From NCBI GenBank assembly GCA_929200255.1, contig CAKMYZ010000012.1, positions 1 through 64,000 of the forward strand: a stretch of DNA of 64,000 nt, given 5' to 3'. Positions 9,454 through 17,093 of this stretch are shown here, piece by piece. The DNA is from an uncultured Alphaproteobacteria bacterium (GTDB taxonomy: Bacteria > Pseudomonadota > Alphaproteobacteria > Rhodobacterales > Rhodobacteraceae). The notes under the pieces are model-generated. The model did not search any database. It was not told the origin of the DNA and saw only the letters and a program-made list of their open reading frames with translations. The first letter of the stretch is position 1. Every line of letters starts with the position of its first letter. Made by a program: the position numbers and the translations under genes.

Positions 9454-10326
9454 ATGGCGAAACTGGCATTCCTGGGCCTTGGTGTAATGGGCTATCCGAT
9501 GGCCGGCCATCTTCAGGCGGCGGGTCATGATGTGACGGTTTACAACCGGACCGGGACCAAGGCCGAAAAATGGGTCGCCGAACATGGCGGTGCAATGGGT
9601 GCAACCCCGGCCGCGGCCGCGGCGGGCGCAGATATGGTCATGGCCTGCGTTGGCAATGATGATGATCTGCGCGCCGTTTGCACCGGACCTGATGGCGCCT
9701 TTGGCGCAATGCAATCCGGTGCCATTTTCATTGACCACACCACAGTCTCTGCCGCAGTGACCCGCGAGTTGCATGATGCGGCGGCAGCACTGGGGCTGGG
9801 CTATGTCGACGCGCCAATCTCTGGCGGGCAGGCAGGGGCGGAAAATGCGGCCCTGTCGGTCATGTGTGGCGGGGCTGAAGATACCTATGCCAAGGCCGAG
9901 GCGATCATCGCCGCCTATGCCAAGATGTGCCGCCGGATCGGCGAAAGCGGCGCGGGCCAAATGACAAAGATGTGCAACCAGATCGCAATTGCCGGGGTGG
10001 TGCAGGGTTTGTCAGAGGCGCTGCATTTTGCGCAAAAGGCGGGCCTTGACGGTCGCGCCGTGGTCGAGGTGATCAGTCAGGGGGCGGCGGGCAGTTGGCA
10101 AATGTTAAACCGCTACGAAACTATGCTGGATGATCACTTTGATCATGGGTTTGCAGTTGACTGGATGCGCAAGGATTTGGGTATCTGCCTGAACACGGCC
10201 AACGAAAACGGGGCCAGCCTGCCCGTGACTGCGTTGGTCGACCAGTTCTACAAGGACGTGCAGAAACTGGGTGGCGGACGCTGGGATACATCGTCGCTGC
10301 TGAAGCGGCTGCAGGCGTTGGACTAA
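9454..10326 (+). CDS. NAD(P)-dependent beta-hydroxyacid dehydrogenase
   Basis: A 290-residue member of the 3-hydroxyisobutyrate dehydrogenase / tartronate semialdehyde reductase family. The N-terminal dinucleotide-binding motif is FLGLGVMGYPMAGHL. The substrate-binding segment is DAPISGGQAGAENAALSVMCGG and the catalytic lysine lies in GQMTKMCNQ. GGGAGAGAG precedes the start. The enzyme would oxidise or reduce a beta-hydroxyacid with NAD(P). Its pairing with an acyl-CoA synthetase suggests valine or related carboxylic-acid catabolism, which is an inference from context only. Confidence 0.88.
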   Translation: MAKLAFLGLGVMGYPMAGHLQAAGHDVTVYNRTGTKAEKWVAEHGGAMGATPAAAAAGADMVMACVGNDDDLRAVCTGPDGAFGAMQSGAIFIDHTTVSAAVTRELHDAAAALGLGYVDAPISGGQAGAENAALSVMCGGAEDTYAKAEAIIAAYAKMCRRIGESGAGQMTKMCNQIAIAGVVQGLSEALHFAQKAGLDGRAVVEVISQGAAGSWQMLNRYETMLDDHFDHGFAVDWMRKDLGICLNTANENGASLPVTALVDQFYKDVQKLGGGRWDTSSLLKRLQALD

Positions 10327-10334
10327 GATTGCTA

Positions 10335-10356
10335 CGGCCCCGCGTGGGCGGGGCCG
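10335..10356. terminator. Hairpin between convergent genes
   Basis: CGGCCCCGC (10335-10343) pairs perfectly with GCGGGGCCG (10348-10356) around a four-base loop. It fills the 32-base gap between the stops of the convergent dehydrogenase and sulfotransferase genes, so it could serve both strands. No T-run follows. Confidence 0.55.
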
Positions 10357-10358
10357 GA

Positions 10359-11378
10359 CTAGCCGAGCTGGTTCGACAGCTGCCGCACCCCAGCGGTTGA
10401 CGCACCTAGCTTGGCTTGCTCATCTGGCGACAACGACAGGTAGCGTGCAGGAAAGGCCCGGGGGATGCCGACGCCATAATCGAACCACGCGTCATTCTGG
10501 GGCAGTTCAAGGAACGCGGCAATGCGGGCAAGCTCTGCGCGCGGCTGTTGGACAATCTTTTCGTAGTGAACGACCAGACGCTGCGCATCGGGCAGATTTT
10601 GGAATTGCCTGATCCCGCTTGTCATCAGGGCAGCACAGCAGGCAGCGGCATCTTCAATGGGCGGCGGCGTGTTCAGGATACGCTGCATTGGCAACAAAGG
10701 GGCTGTGACGCGCTCAACCAAGGCGATCCACCGGGCGCTACCGATCTGGGTGGCGGGATCGAACACATTGATGCCCAACCGCCTTGCGCGCTTCCAGAAC
10801 CAGATCAAAAGGCGGGCCGGCTTGTAGTTTTGCATGGACAAGGTGACATCGCGTGCGTCGCGCAGGATGACGGCAAACTTTGCCTGGGGGAACGCATTCG
10901 CCAGCGCTGCGGTGGCGAGCAGGGTGCCGCCCGACCGTTCGACCCAAATGCGGCGTCCTGTCTGATCACCAAGGGTTTCGATCAGCGCGCGGTAGTGATC
11001 CGCCCTTGATTGGACGGGAAACTGCGGCACGGCCTGGGCCAAGCGGTCAAACTCTGTGTCGGGGTCGTCAAACAAATGCGGCAGGGTGACAGCAAGTATC
11101 GGTGGGCAGCGATAGGGGTCAAAGCGCCCGTTCTTGACAGTATGGTAAAGAAATTCGCGGGGCGCGCTGTCAGGGTTCGCCACATGGCGCATGACCGTGG
11201 TGGGGGTGGCAAGTTGCCGCCAGAAGGCCTTGCCGCTGATCATACCCGGCAATAGGGCGCGCGACCCTTGGGTGGTCATCAACTCAGACAGGCTCAGAAC
11301 ATCGGGATGTTTGCGCAGGATGGTGGACATCATCGTCGAACCACTGCGCGATGCGCTGAGAAGGAACGCGCCTTTCAT
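10359..11378 (-). CDS. Sulfotransferase family protein
   Basis: About 339 residues starting MKGAFLLSASRSGST. SASRSGST (8-15) is the P-loop-like 5'-phosphosulfate loop of PAPS-dependent sulfotransferases. Further in, FAVILRDARDVTLSMQNYK matches the 3'-phosphate-binding region (RDxRDV...S), and LVVHYEKIVQQPRAELARIAAFLEL matches the conserved 'YE-L--P---L--I--FL' block. The longer frame (from 11429) would overlap soxT by 23 bases, whereas ATG 11378 leaves a 28-base gap. It lies downstream of soxTRS on the same strand and may be co-transcribed. The acceptor is unknown; it could sulfate a carbohydrate or another metabolite. Confidence 0.8.
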   Translation of the reverse strand: MKGAFLLSASRSGSTMMSTILRKHPDVLSLSELMTTQGSRALLPGMISGKAFWRQLATPTTVMRHVANPDSAPREFLYHTVKNGRFDPYRCPPILAVTLPHLFDDPDTEFDRLAQAVPQFPVQSRADHYRALIETLGDQTGRRIWVERSGGTLLATAALANAFPQAKFAVILRDARDVTLSMQNYKPARLLIWFWKRARRLGINVFDPATQIGSARWIALVERVTAPLLPMQRILNTPPPIEDAAACCAALMTSGIRQFQNLPDAQRLVVHYEKIVQQPRAELARIAAFLELPQNDAWFDYGVGIPRAFPARYLSLSPDEQAKLGASTAGVRQLSNQLG

Positions 11379-11406
11379 CCGGCCGCACCGGTATGTCTGG
11401 TGCCTG

Positions 11407-12462
11407 TCACTCTGTCGCCGTAAAGCCAACGATCAAGTGGCGCAGACCCAATGCGGCCCCGGCAAAGATAGCAGCAAAGGTAACAGGTGCGCTGAAGGCC
11501 AGAAGCGAAAAGGCAGACAAACCTTGCCCGACGCTGCACCCAATTGCGATGATAGCACCGATACCCATAATGCCTGCGCCTATGATTTGGCGGCGCAGTT
11601 CACGCGGGTCTTCGCAGGCCTCCCAGCGGAAATGTCCCTTGATCAGGCTGCCAAGGAATGCGCCGATCCAAATCCCGGCAACCGACCCGATGCCAAAGGA
11701 AAGCGTCTGGCCAGAGGCCGTCATGGCATAAAGGATCGTCTCCCCAACCGGTGCCGAAAATGTGTGCGAGACAACAGCGAGGTCTTCAAACCCATTGGCA
11801 TTCACATAGTGCATACCCGCCCAGGCACTGGTGATGGCCAGCCCAACCACGAAAGCCCAGAACATTGCTTTTTTGTCCTGACGTAGATTTCTGGCGCTGA
11901 TTGCAAAGCCGATCAGCAGCCCCCCCATAACAAGGCCGATGACCGGGATGGGAAAACCGCTGATCTCACCCAGCGCATGTGCAACCCCACTGGGGATTGT
12001 CGCGGCCTGTTGAGGTGGAAACAGCATGACACGCAACCACGCCAGAGGCCCCGAAAGGGCGGCATAGGCGCTGACGCCCATAACCAGAACAATGACAAAA
12101 GAGCGCAGGTCGCCGCCACCAAGACGTGCAAGCGCGCCATAGCCGCAGTTACCTGCCATCGCCATGCCATATCCAAACATGCCGCCGCCTACGATACTGG
12201 CGAGGGGGGACCATTGCTGCGAAAGGTAGAATGAGCTTGCCGGGTCAAACAGTCCCGCGGCCAACATGCCAAAACTGCCAACAACCGCAAAGCCAATCGC
12301 CAAGACCCACGTTCTGAGCCGCAGGTCGCTCTTGCCATAAAGAAAGTCCTCGATCGCCCCGAGTGTGCAAAATCGTCCCAAACGCGCAGCAAGCCCCAAC
12401 AAGACACCACCAAACAGCCCGATTGCCGCGGCGACATTTGCATCTCCCCATGCGTCTAGCAT
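11407..12462 (-). CDS. soxT: YeeE/YedE-type sulfur-compound transporter (SoxT)
   Basis: A polytopic membrane protein of about 351 residues from the YeeE/YedE (DUF395) family, whose characterised member TsuA imports thiosulfate. Repeated halves are visible, each with a Cys-bearing helix: ARLGRFCTLGA, MAGNCGYGALARLGGGDLRSF and GCSVGQGLSAFSL. These cysteines are the expected relay of the family. GGGGAGGA lies about 8 bases before ATG 12462, favouring it over 12483 and 12519. It follows soxR by 53 bases. In Paracoccus and other sox clusters a homologue beside soxR is called soxT; the exact sulfur species carried is inferred. Confidence 0.82.
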   Translation of the reverse strand: MLDAWGDANVAAAIGLFGGVLLGLAARLGRFCTLGAIEDFLYGKSDLRLRTWVLAIGFAVVGSFGMLAAGLFDPASSFYLSQQWSPLASIVGGGMFGYGMAMAGNCGYGALARLGGGDLRSFVIVLVMGVSAYAALSGPLAWLRVMLFPPQQAATIPSGVAHALGEISGFPIPVIGLVMGGLLIGFAISARNLRQDKKAMFWAFVVGLAITSAWAGMHYVNANGFEDLAVVSHTFSAPVGETILYAMTASGQTLSFGIGSVAGIWIGAFLGSLIKGHFRWEACEDPRELRRQIIGAGIMGIGAIIAIGCSVGQGLSAFSLLAFSAPVTFAAIFAGAALGLRHLIVGFTATE

Positions 12463-12515
12463 TGGTGGTTCCTCCCCAAACATTGTCCAGCGTGTTGTGT
12501 GGGCGGTGGCAAACC

Positions 12516-12851
12516 TCAATCCGTCTTGCAGAATAATTCGTAGACCAATCCGATGATCCTGCGGGATTTGTCATCCGTCAAGCTGTAGTAGATTGTCTTG
12601 CCCTCACGGCGCGGGCGGACCAGCCCTTCAAGGCGCAACCTGCCCAGCTGCTGTGACACTGCCGCCTGACGGGCCGACAAAAGGGTTTCCAACTCGGTGA
12701 CAGATTTTTCGCCCGTGGCCAAATGGCACAGGATCATCAGGCGGCCTTCGTGGCTGATGGCCTTGAGATAGTTGGTCGCAATCGTTGCATTCTCCATCAT
12801 CTCGTCTAAGCGAGCATCATCGATGGTGTCGTCAAAAACCGGAAGTGTCAT
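12516..12851 (-). CDS. soxR: SoxR, ArsR-family sulfur-responsive repressor
   Basis: A 111-residue winged-helix protein of the ArsR family. The core is EGRLMILCHL, SVTELETLLSARQAAVSQQLGRLRLEGLV (recognition helix) and the wing RREGKTIYYSL. Cysteines lie at 42 and 108. This is the same arrangement as Cys41 and Cys107 of Rhodobacter capsulatus SqrR, where a persulfide-derived bridge releases DNA. SoxR proteins are known to repress sox genes by binding the soxS-soxV and soxW-soxX intergenic regions, and this window has matching candidate operators there. Transcribed with soxS upstream and soxT downstream. Confidence 0.9.
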   Translation of the reverse strand: MTLPVFDDTIDDARLDEMMENATIATNYLKAISHEGRLMILCHLATGEKSVTELETLLSARQAAVSQQLGRLRLEGLVRPRREGKTIYYSLTDDKSRRIIGLVYELFCKTD

Positions 12852-12914
12852 CGTTACGTGTTGCCTTGCCTGTCTGCGTTTTGGCTCTTTGGATGTTCGG
12901 GTGGGTATGTGCCA

Positions 12915-12930
12915 TCAATCGTGCGATTGA
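12915..12930. promoter_or_regulatory. Inverted repeat between soxS and soxR
   Basis: TCAATCG (12915-12921) and CGATTGA (12924-12930) form a perfect inverted repeat with a two-base centre, in the 112-base gap between soxS and soxR. GGGTGG and CCACCC flank it. It could be an operator for soxR or an RNA hairpin. It does not resemble the ATTC-N8-GAAT sites elsewhere in the cluster. Confidence 0.35.
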
Positions 12931-12963
12931 CCACCCCTTATACCGTGCTAGCGGCGCAATATC

Positions 12964-13377
12964 TTACATCTCCTGTGCTTTGTTGCCTTCTGACGCAAAA
13001 ATGATCCCCTCTTTCTTTAACATCTGGCCCAGCAGACCCCAAAAGAAATCCTCGCCGGGGTATCCTTCAATTCGGCTCATCTCGGCACCGTCCACCAGCA
13101 AAATGAATGTCGGTGTGAAATTGACGCCGCGACTTAGCACGATATCGGCGGGCATGGGATCTTGCAGATTGATGCGCCGGAGCGGGGCCGCAGCCCCTTC
13201 GCCGGTCTTGGGGTAGATCGGTGCGATTTCCTCATTCCATCGTGTGCACCAGACACAGCCGGGTTCTTCGGCCATCAAAAGCTGTGTTTCTGCCCATAGG
13301 GCCTGGGCCCAAAGCGCCGTGGCCAAAACGACGCAGAACGCTTTGTGCAGAAAAGTGGTGGTCAGTGACTTAAACAT
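12964..13377 (-). CDS. soxS: SoxS, periplasmic thioredoxin
   Basis: A 137-residue secreted thioredoxin-like protein. The N-terminal signal runs to about residue 29 (ALWA), and the redox motif CVWC is at 41-44. In Paracoccus pantotrophus SoxS is a periplasmic thiol-disulfide protein that reactivates SoxY; the same role is inferred here. It is divergent from soxV with 46 bases between the chosen starts, and it heads the soxS-soxR-soxT transcript. No ribosome-binding site precedes ATG 13377, and a candidate SoxR operator overlaps the start codon, so the message may be leaderless or the start may be different. Confidence 0.85.
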   Translation of the reverse strand: MFKSLTTTFLHKAFCVVLATALWAQALWAETQLLMAEEPGCVWCTRWNEEIAPIYPKTGEGAAAPLRRINLQDPMPADIVLSRGVNFTPTFILLVDGAEMSRIEGYPGEDFFWGLLGQMLKKEGIIFASEGNKAQEM

Positions 13378-13397
13378 TCAATAATCATAATGTGAAT
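13376..13397. promoter_or_regulatory. Candidate SoxR operator, soxS-soxV divergent region
   Basis: ATTC at 13376-13379 followed eight bases later by TAAT (13388-13391) makes an imperfect ATTC-N8-GAAT site. A further GAAT lies at 13394-13397, giving an outer inverted repeat CATTCA...TGAATG. The AT-rich site sits between divergent soxS and soxV, the region known to be bound by SoxR in other sulfur oxidisers. Confidence 0.6.
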
Positions 13398-13423
13398 GCA
13401 TCTTTTGATCAAGGGCGGTGGAC

Positions 13424-14161
13424 ATGCTGGATATCAGCTATTTTGGGGCGGCACTTGCGGGCCTGTTGTCGTTCTTCACGCCATGTGTGCTGCCGATGGT
13501 GCCGTTTTACCTGTGCTACATGGCAGGGCTGTCGATGTCCGAATTGCGGTCGGACACCGAGATCGGCCCTGACGTGCAAAGACGTTTGATTGTTTCGGCG
13601 GTGTTCTTTGCATTTGGGGTGACGACGATTTTTGTGTTGTTGGGGATGGGGGCAACGGCCATAGGGCAGACATTTGGCGCATGGCGTGAAACGCTGCGCT
13701 ATGTGGCCGCTGCCTTACTGTTGGTTTTTGGGCTGCATTTCCTGGGCGTGGTTCGGGTGCCGTTGCTGTACCGCGAGGCAAAAATCGAAAGCACCGCCGC
13801 GCCGACGACGATCCTCGGTGCTTATGTGATGGGTCTTGCCTTTGGCTTTGGCTGGACGCCCTGCGTTGGGCCTGCCTTGGCCGCGATTCTGATGGTGGCC
13901 AGTGGAATGGGGGACATCTGGCGCGGCGCTTTGCTCTTGCTGGTCTACGGGTTGGCCATGACTGCCCCCTTTGTTGTGGCGGCCTTGTTTGCGCGTCCAT
14001 TTCTGGGTTGGCTGCAGCGCAACCGCCGCTATCTGGCCCATGTTGAGTGTGCGATGGGGGCCATGTTGGTTGTCTTTGCCGTGCTCATAGCAACCAATTC
14101 CGTGAATTACATCGCGCAGTGGATGATCAAGGTCATGCCTGTGTTTTCAAATCTGGGATAG
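13424..14161 (+). CDS. soxV: SoxV, CcdA-like thiol-disulfide electron transporter
   Basis: An inner-membrane protein of the CcdA/DsbD-beta family, about 245 residues with six hydrophobic segments. The two family cysteines are in FFTPCVLP (Cys21) and WTPCVGP (Cys147). CcdA-type proteins carry reducing equivalents from cytoplasmic thioredoxin to the periplasm; SoxV is the dedicated sox member, feeding SoxW and SoxS. The frame could begin at GTG 13418, but ATG 13424 has AAGGGCGG at a better distance. soxW follows after 11 bases. Confidence 0.9.
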   Translation: MLDISYFGAALAGLLSFFTPCVLPMVPFYLCYMAGLSMSELRSDTEIGPDVQRRLIVSAVFFAFGVTTIFVLLGMGATAIGQTFGAWRETLRYVAAALLLVFGLHFLGVVRVPLLYREAKIESTAAPTTILGAYVMGLAFGFGWTPCVGPALAAILMVASGMGDIWRGALLLLVYGLAMTAPFVVAALFARPFLGWLQRNRRYLAHVECAMGAMLVVFAVLIATNSVNYIAQWMIKVMPVFSNLG

Positions 14162-14172
14162 GAGGATCAACA

Positions 14173-14742
14173 ATGCTTCTGCGTTCAATCCTACATGCTG
14201 CAGCAATCATCATCGCGTTGCCTGTTATTGCCGCAACACTGGGTGACGACGGGCTTCACAAGGCCGACTGGATGCGCGAGACCTTCAAGGACCTGCGCGA
14301 AGACCTTGACGAAGCGAACGCCGAAGGCAAACGTCTGATGGTGATTATTGAGCAGCGCGGGTGCATCTATTGCACCAAGATGCACGAAGAGGTGTTCCCG
14401 GTGCCAGAGGTCGCAGCGGCGCTGAATGACAACTTCTTTGTGGTGCAGATCAACATGTTTGGCGATGTTGAGGTGACGGACTTTGACGGCACGACGCTGC
14501 CTGAGAAAGAGATGGTTCAGCGCTGGAACGCGCTTTTTACGCCGACGCTGATGTTTTTCCCCAAGCAGGTGACGCCAGATCAAAACGCGGCAGAGGCTGC
14601 CGTGGCCGTCATGCCGGGCGCGTTCGGGCGATGGACGACATTGAACTTGCTGAACTGGATCAATGAAGAAGGCTATCTTGGCGACGAAAGCTTTCAGAGG
14701 TACCACGCCCGTATCATTCTGGAGCAGGGAATTACGGAATGA
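14173..14742 (+). CDS. soxW: SoxW, periplasmic thioredoxin
   Basis: A 189-residue exported thioredoxin-like protein. A hydrophobic signal ends near VIAATLG, and the active-site motif CIYC is at residues 64-67. The cis-proline region is FTPTLMFFPK. GGAGG lies just before ATG 14173; the frame is open further upstream but overlaps soxV. SoxW is the expected acceptor of electrons from SoxV and a possible reductant for periplasmic Sox proteins. Confidence 0.9.
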   Translation: MLLRSILHAAAIIIALPVIAATLGDDGLHKADWMRETFKDLREDLDEANAEGKRLMVIIEQRGCIYCTKMHEEVFPVPEVAAALNDNFFVVQINMFGDVEVTDFDGTTLPEKEMVQRWNALFTPTLMFFPKQVTPDQNAAEAAVAVMPGAFGRWTTLNLLNWINEEGYLGDESFQRYHARIILEQGITE

Positions 14743-14764
14743 GAACAGTCATTTAATTGCAAAC

Positions 14765-14780
14765 ATTCAAATAGTTGATT
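14765..14780. promoter_or_regulatory. Candidate SoxR operator upstream of soxX
   Basis: ATTC-AAATAGTT-GATT fits ATTC-N8-GAAT with one mismatch and is preceded by AAAC as at the soxS-soxV site. It is about 68 bases before the soxX start, in the only sizeable gap between soxW and soxX, where SoxR binding is known in related organisms. Confidence 0.5.
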
Positions 14781-14847
14781 TTGATGTTGCGACTCTCGCA
14801 GTTCGTAGTCTACGATACATGAGAAATTTGTGATCCGGGGAGGGACC

Positions 14848-15321
14848 ATGAAGCGTGTAATTGGCGCAAGCGTCGCAATAGCCATCGCGACAGTAGGGTT
14901 TGCAGAGGGCGTCGGCACCGATGATGTTGTCTATGGTGAATATGGCGAAGTCGAAGTGTCTTTGTCGGGGCAACCCGGCAATGCGGAGGCTGGGTTAGAA
15001 ATCATGGTCGCACGTGGTAAAGGCAATTGCATTGCCTGTCATCAGGTCACGGCATTGGATGAATACCCCTTCCACGGCGAGGTTGGCCCCTCGCTGGACG
15101 GCATTGGCGCATACCGCACAGCAGAAGAGTTACGCGGCATCGTCGCCAACCCCAAGATGACCTATGAAGGAACCATCATGCCGGCCTTTTACCGGATCAG
15201 TGGTTTCACGCGTCCGGGTAATGGCTTTACCGGGAAAGCGGCCGAGGGCGCGCTATCACCGTTGCTGACCGCTCAGGAAATTGAAGATGTGGTCGCATAT
15301 CTTCAAACACTCAAAGACTGA
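14848..15321 (+). CDS. soxX: SoxX, sulfur-oxidation cytochrome c subunit
   Basis: A 157-residue secreted monoheme cytochrome c. The signal peptide ends about TVGFAEG. The heme-binding motif CIACH is at 61-65, and the distal ligand is probably Met111 in TIMPAFYR. SoxX forms the SoxAX complex with SoxA, which oxidatively couples thiosulfate to the SoxY cysteine. GGGGAGGG precedes ATG 14848; a GTG in frame at 14830 is less suitable. Confidence 0.93.
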   Translation: MKRVIGASVAIAIATVGFAEGVGTDDVVYGEYGEVEVSLSGQPGNAEAGLEIMVARGKGNCIACHQVTALDEYPFHGEVGPSLDGIGAYRTAEELRGIVANPKMTYEGTIMPAFYRISGFTRPGNGFTGKAAEGALSPLLTAQEIEDVVAYLQTLKD

Positions 15322-15351
15322 TCTGTCGTTCACAGACACACAGGAGATACC

Positions 15352-15768
15352 ATGAAACTTACACGCAGACACACGCTGATGATGGCGGTCGGGTCAGCGG
15401 TTGCGGCCATTGTCCCGCTTCGGGCCTTCGCCGCCGTTGAGGATGAGATCCAGGCGTTTACAGGCGGTGCAGAGCTGGGCTCTGAGGGCATTACCCTGAT
15501 CGCGCCAGAGATTGCAGAGAACGGCAACACCGTGCCAATCGAGGTTAACGCACCTGGCGCTGAGGCGATCATCGTCTTTGCTGCAGGGAACCCGGTCCCT
15601 TCGGTGGTCACGTTCAACTTTGGCCCATTGGCTGCGTCGCAATCGGCGGCAACGCGTATCCGCCTTGCCGGTACGCAGGACGTTGTGGCCATTGCCCGTA
15701 TGCCTGACGGCAGTTTTGTGCAGGCCAGTCAGGAAGTGAAAGTCACCATCGGCGGCTGCGGCGGCTAA
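15352..15768 (+). CDS. soxY: SoxY, covalent sulfur carrier
   Basis: A 138-residue protein ending in the hallmark GGCGG tail, with the carrier cysteine at 136. The N-terminus KLTRRHTLMMAVGSAVAA looks like a Tat signal, as expected because SoxYZ is exported as a folded complex. Thiosulfate is attached to the tail cysteine by SoxAX and then processed by SoxB and SoxCD. AGGAG precedes the start, and soxZ follows after 16 bases. Confidence 0.95.
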   Translation: MKLTRRHTLMMAVGSAVAAIVPLRAFAAVEDEIQAFTGGAELGSEGITLIAPEIAENGNTVPIEVNAPGAEAIIVFAAGNPVPSVVTFNFGPLAASQSAATRIRLAGTQDVVAIARMPDGSFVQASQEVKVTIGGCGG

Positions 15769-15784
15769 GCGAGGAAAAAGACAA

Positions 15785-16114
15785 ATGGCAGAGAATGTAA
15801 AACCCCGCGTCCGTGTCCCCCGTGATGCAACCGCTGGCGAAGAGATCACGATCAAGACGCTGATAAGCCACCCGATGGAATCAGGTCAGCGCAAAGATGG
15901 CGATGGCAACGTTATTCCGCGTTCAATCATCAACCGCTTTACCTGCACGTTTAACGGCGAAACCGTCATTGACGTCACGCTGGAGCCTGCGATTTCAACA
16001 AACCCGTATTTCGAATTTCAGGCCATTGTGCCCGAAACCGGGACATTTGAATTCACCTGGTACGACGACGATGGCGATGTCTACACGGAAATCAAAGAGA
16101 TCACCGTCGGCTAA
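15785..16114 (+). CDS. soxZ: SoxZ, sulfur carrier partner
   Basis: A 109-residue immunoglobulin-like protein with the typical opening KPRVRVPRDATAGEEITIKTLISHPMESG and closing WYDDDGDVYTEIKEITV. There is no signal peptide; SoxZ is exported with SoxY. It stabilises SoxY and is needed for sulfur-compound binding. The length is usual for the family. Confidence 0.95.
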   Translation: MAENVKPRVRVPRDATAGEEITIKTLISHPMESGQRKDGDGNVIPRSIINRFTCTFNGETVIDVTLEPAISTNPYFEFQAIVPETGTFEFTWYDDDGDVYTEIKEITVG

Positions 16115-16146
16115 CGACGGACGACGCGCCGGGGAGGGCAAAGTCA

Positions 16147-16992
16147 ATGAAATCAGTAATTAGAGGTGGTGTTGCTGCCATTGCGGTTTTTACCGCTTAT
16201 GCCGCACAGGCCGATGAAGAGGCCAATCTGGTCGTGAATGAGGAAATCGAGATCACAGTGCGCACGGATGCGCCCGCACATCTAGAGAATCTTCGCACGA
16301 TTTACTCGGGCTGGGTGTTTCGTTCTGATGAGACTCAGTCGCTGCAGATGGACGACTTTGAAAACCCCGGTATGATCTTTGTCGATGAGGCCATTGAGGC
16401 CTGGAACACCGTTGAGGGCAGCGCAGGTGAATCCTGTGCCTCATGTCACGGTGCGCCCGAAGAAATGGCAGGCGTGCGCGCGGTCTATCCCAAGTGGAAC
16501 GAAGAGGCCGAAGAGGTGCGCACGGTGGCCATGCAGGTCAATGGCTGCCGGACGGAACGGATGGGGGCCGAAGCATGGAAGTATGACGGCGGCGACATGT
16601 TGAACATGGAAGCGCTGATTGCCTCCGTTTCGCGCGGCATGACGGTGAATGTCGCCATTGATGGCCCGGCGCAATCCATGTGGGAAATGGGCCGCGACCT
16701 TTACTATACGCGCACTGGCCAGTTGGACCTGTCCTGCGCCAATTGCCACGAAGATAACTATGGCAACAATATCCGCGCCGATCATCTGAGCCAGGGCCAT
16801 ATCAACGGCTTTCCAACCTATCGTCTGAAGAATGCCAAACTCAATGGCGTCCAGTCACGCTTTCGCGGTTGCGTCCGCGATACCCGGGCCGAGACCTACG
16901 GTGTTGGTGTCGAGGAAATGATTGCGCTTGAGCTTTACGTCGCCTCGCGCGGTAATGGCCTTTCGGTCGAAGGGCCGGCTGTCCGTAACTAA
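16147..16992 (+). CDS. soxA: SoxA, diheme cytochrome c with Cys-ligated heme
   Basis: A 281-residue secreted cytochrome. The signal peptide ends near AQADEE. There are two heme motifs, CASCH at 97-101 and CANCH further on, so this is the diheme form found in Rhodobacterales and Paracoccus. Cysteines outside the motifs are in NGCRTERMG (Cys134) and FRGCVRDTRAE; these match the two thiolate heme ligands of Rhodovulum SoxA, the second being the active-site cysteine persulfide. With SoxX it loads thiosulfate on SoxY. It closes the XYZA block, and a strong terminator follows. Confidence 0.94.
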   Translation: MKSVIRGGVAAIAVFTAYAAQADEEANLVVNEEIEITVRTDAPAHLENLRTIYSGWVFRSDETQSLQMDDFENPGMIFVDEAIEAWNTVEGSAGESCASCHGAPEEMAGVRAVYPKWNEEAEEVRTVAMQVNGCRTERMGAEAWKYDGGDMLNMEALIASVSRGMTVNVAIDGPAQSMWEMGRDLYYTRTGQLDLSCANCHEDNYGNNIRADHLSQGHINGFPTYRLKNAKLNGVQSRFRGCVRDTRAETYGVGVEEMIALELYVASRGNGLSVEGPAVRN

Positions 16993-17003
16993 CCACTTTG
17001 TTG

Positions 17004-17037
17004 TGCCCGCCCCCGCGCGTCAGGGGCGGGCATTTTT
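17004..17037 (+). terminator. Rho-independent terminator between soxA and soxB
   Basis: TGCCCGCCCC (17004-17013) pairs perfectly with GGGGCGGGCA (17023-17032) around a nine-base loop and is followed by TTTTT. It lies 12 bases after the soxA stop. With the candidate operator just downstream, it splits the sox genes into separate transcription units. Confidence 0.8.
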
Positions 17038-17048
17038 CCGACCTTATC

Positions 17049-17066
17049 CATTCAATATGTTGAATG
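17049..17066. promoter_or_regulatory. Candidate SoxR operator upstream of soxB
   Basis: CATTCAATATGTTGAATG has perfect seven-base half-sites (CATTCAA/TTGAATG) around TATG and contains an exact ATTC-N8-GAAT. It lies between the soxA terminator and the soxB start at 17094, suggesting an independently controlled soxB promoter. Confidence 0.65.
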
Positions 17067-17093
17067 TGATAGTCCAAAAAAAGGAAAAACCAC

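Noticed and set aside
8527-9960. Long minus-strand frame of 477 codons
   Set aside because: Antisense to the acyl-CoA synthetase and the dehydrogenase, both with clear family motifs; the frame is a codon-usage shadow.
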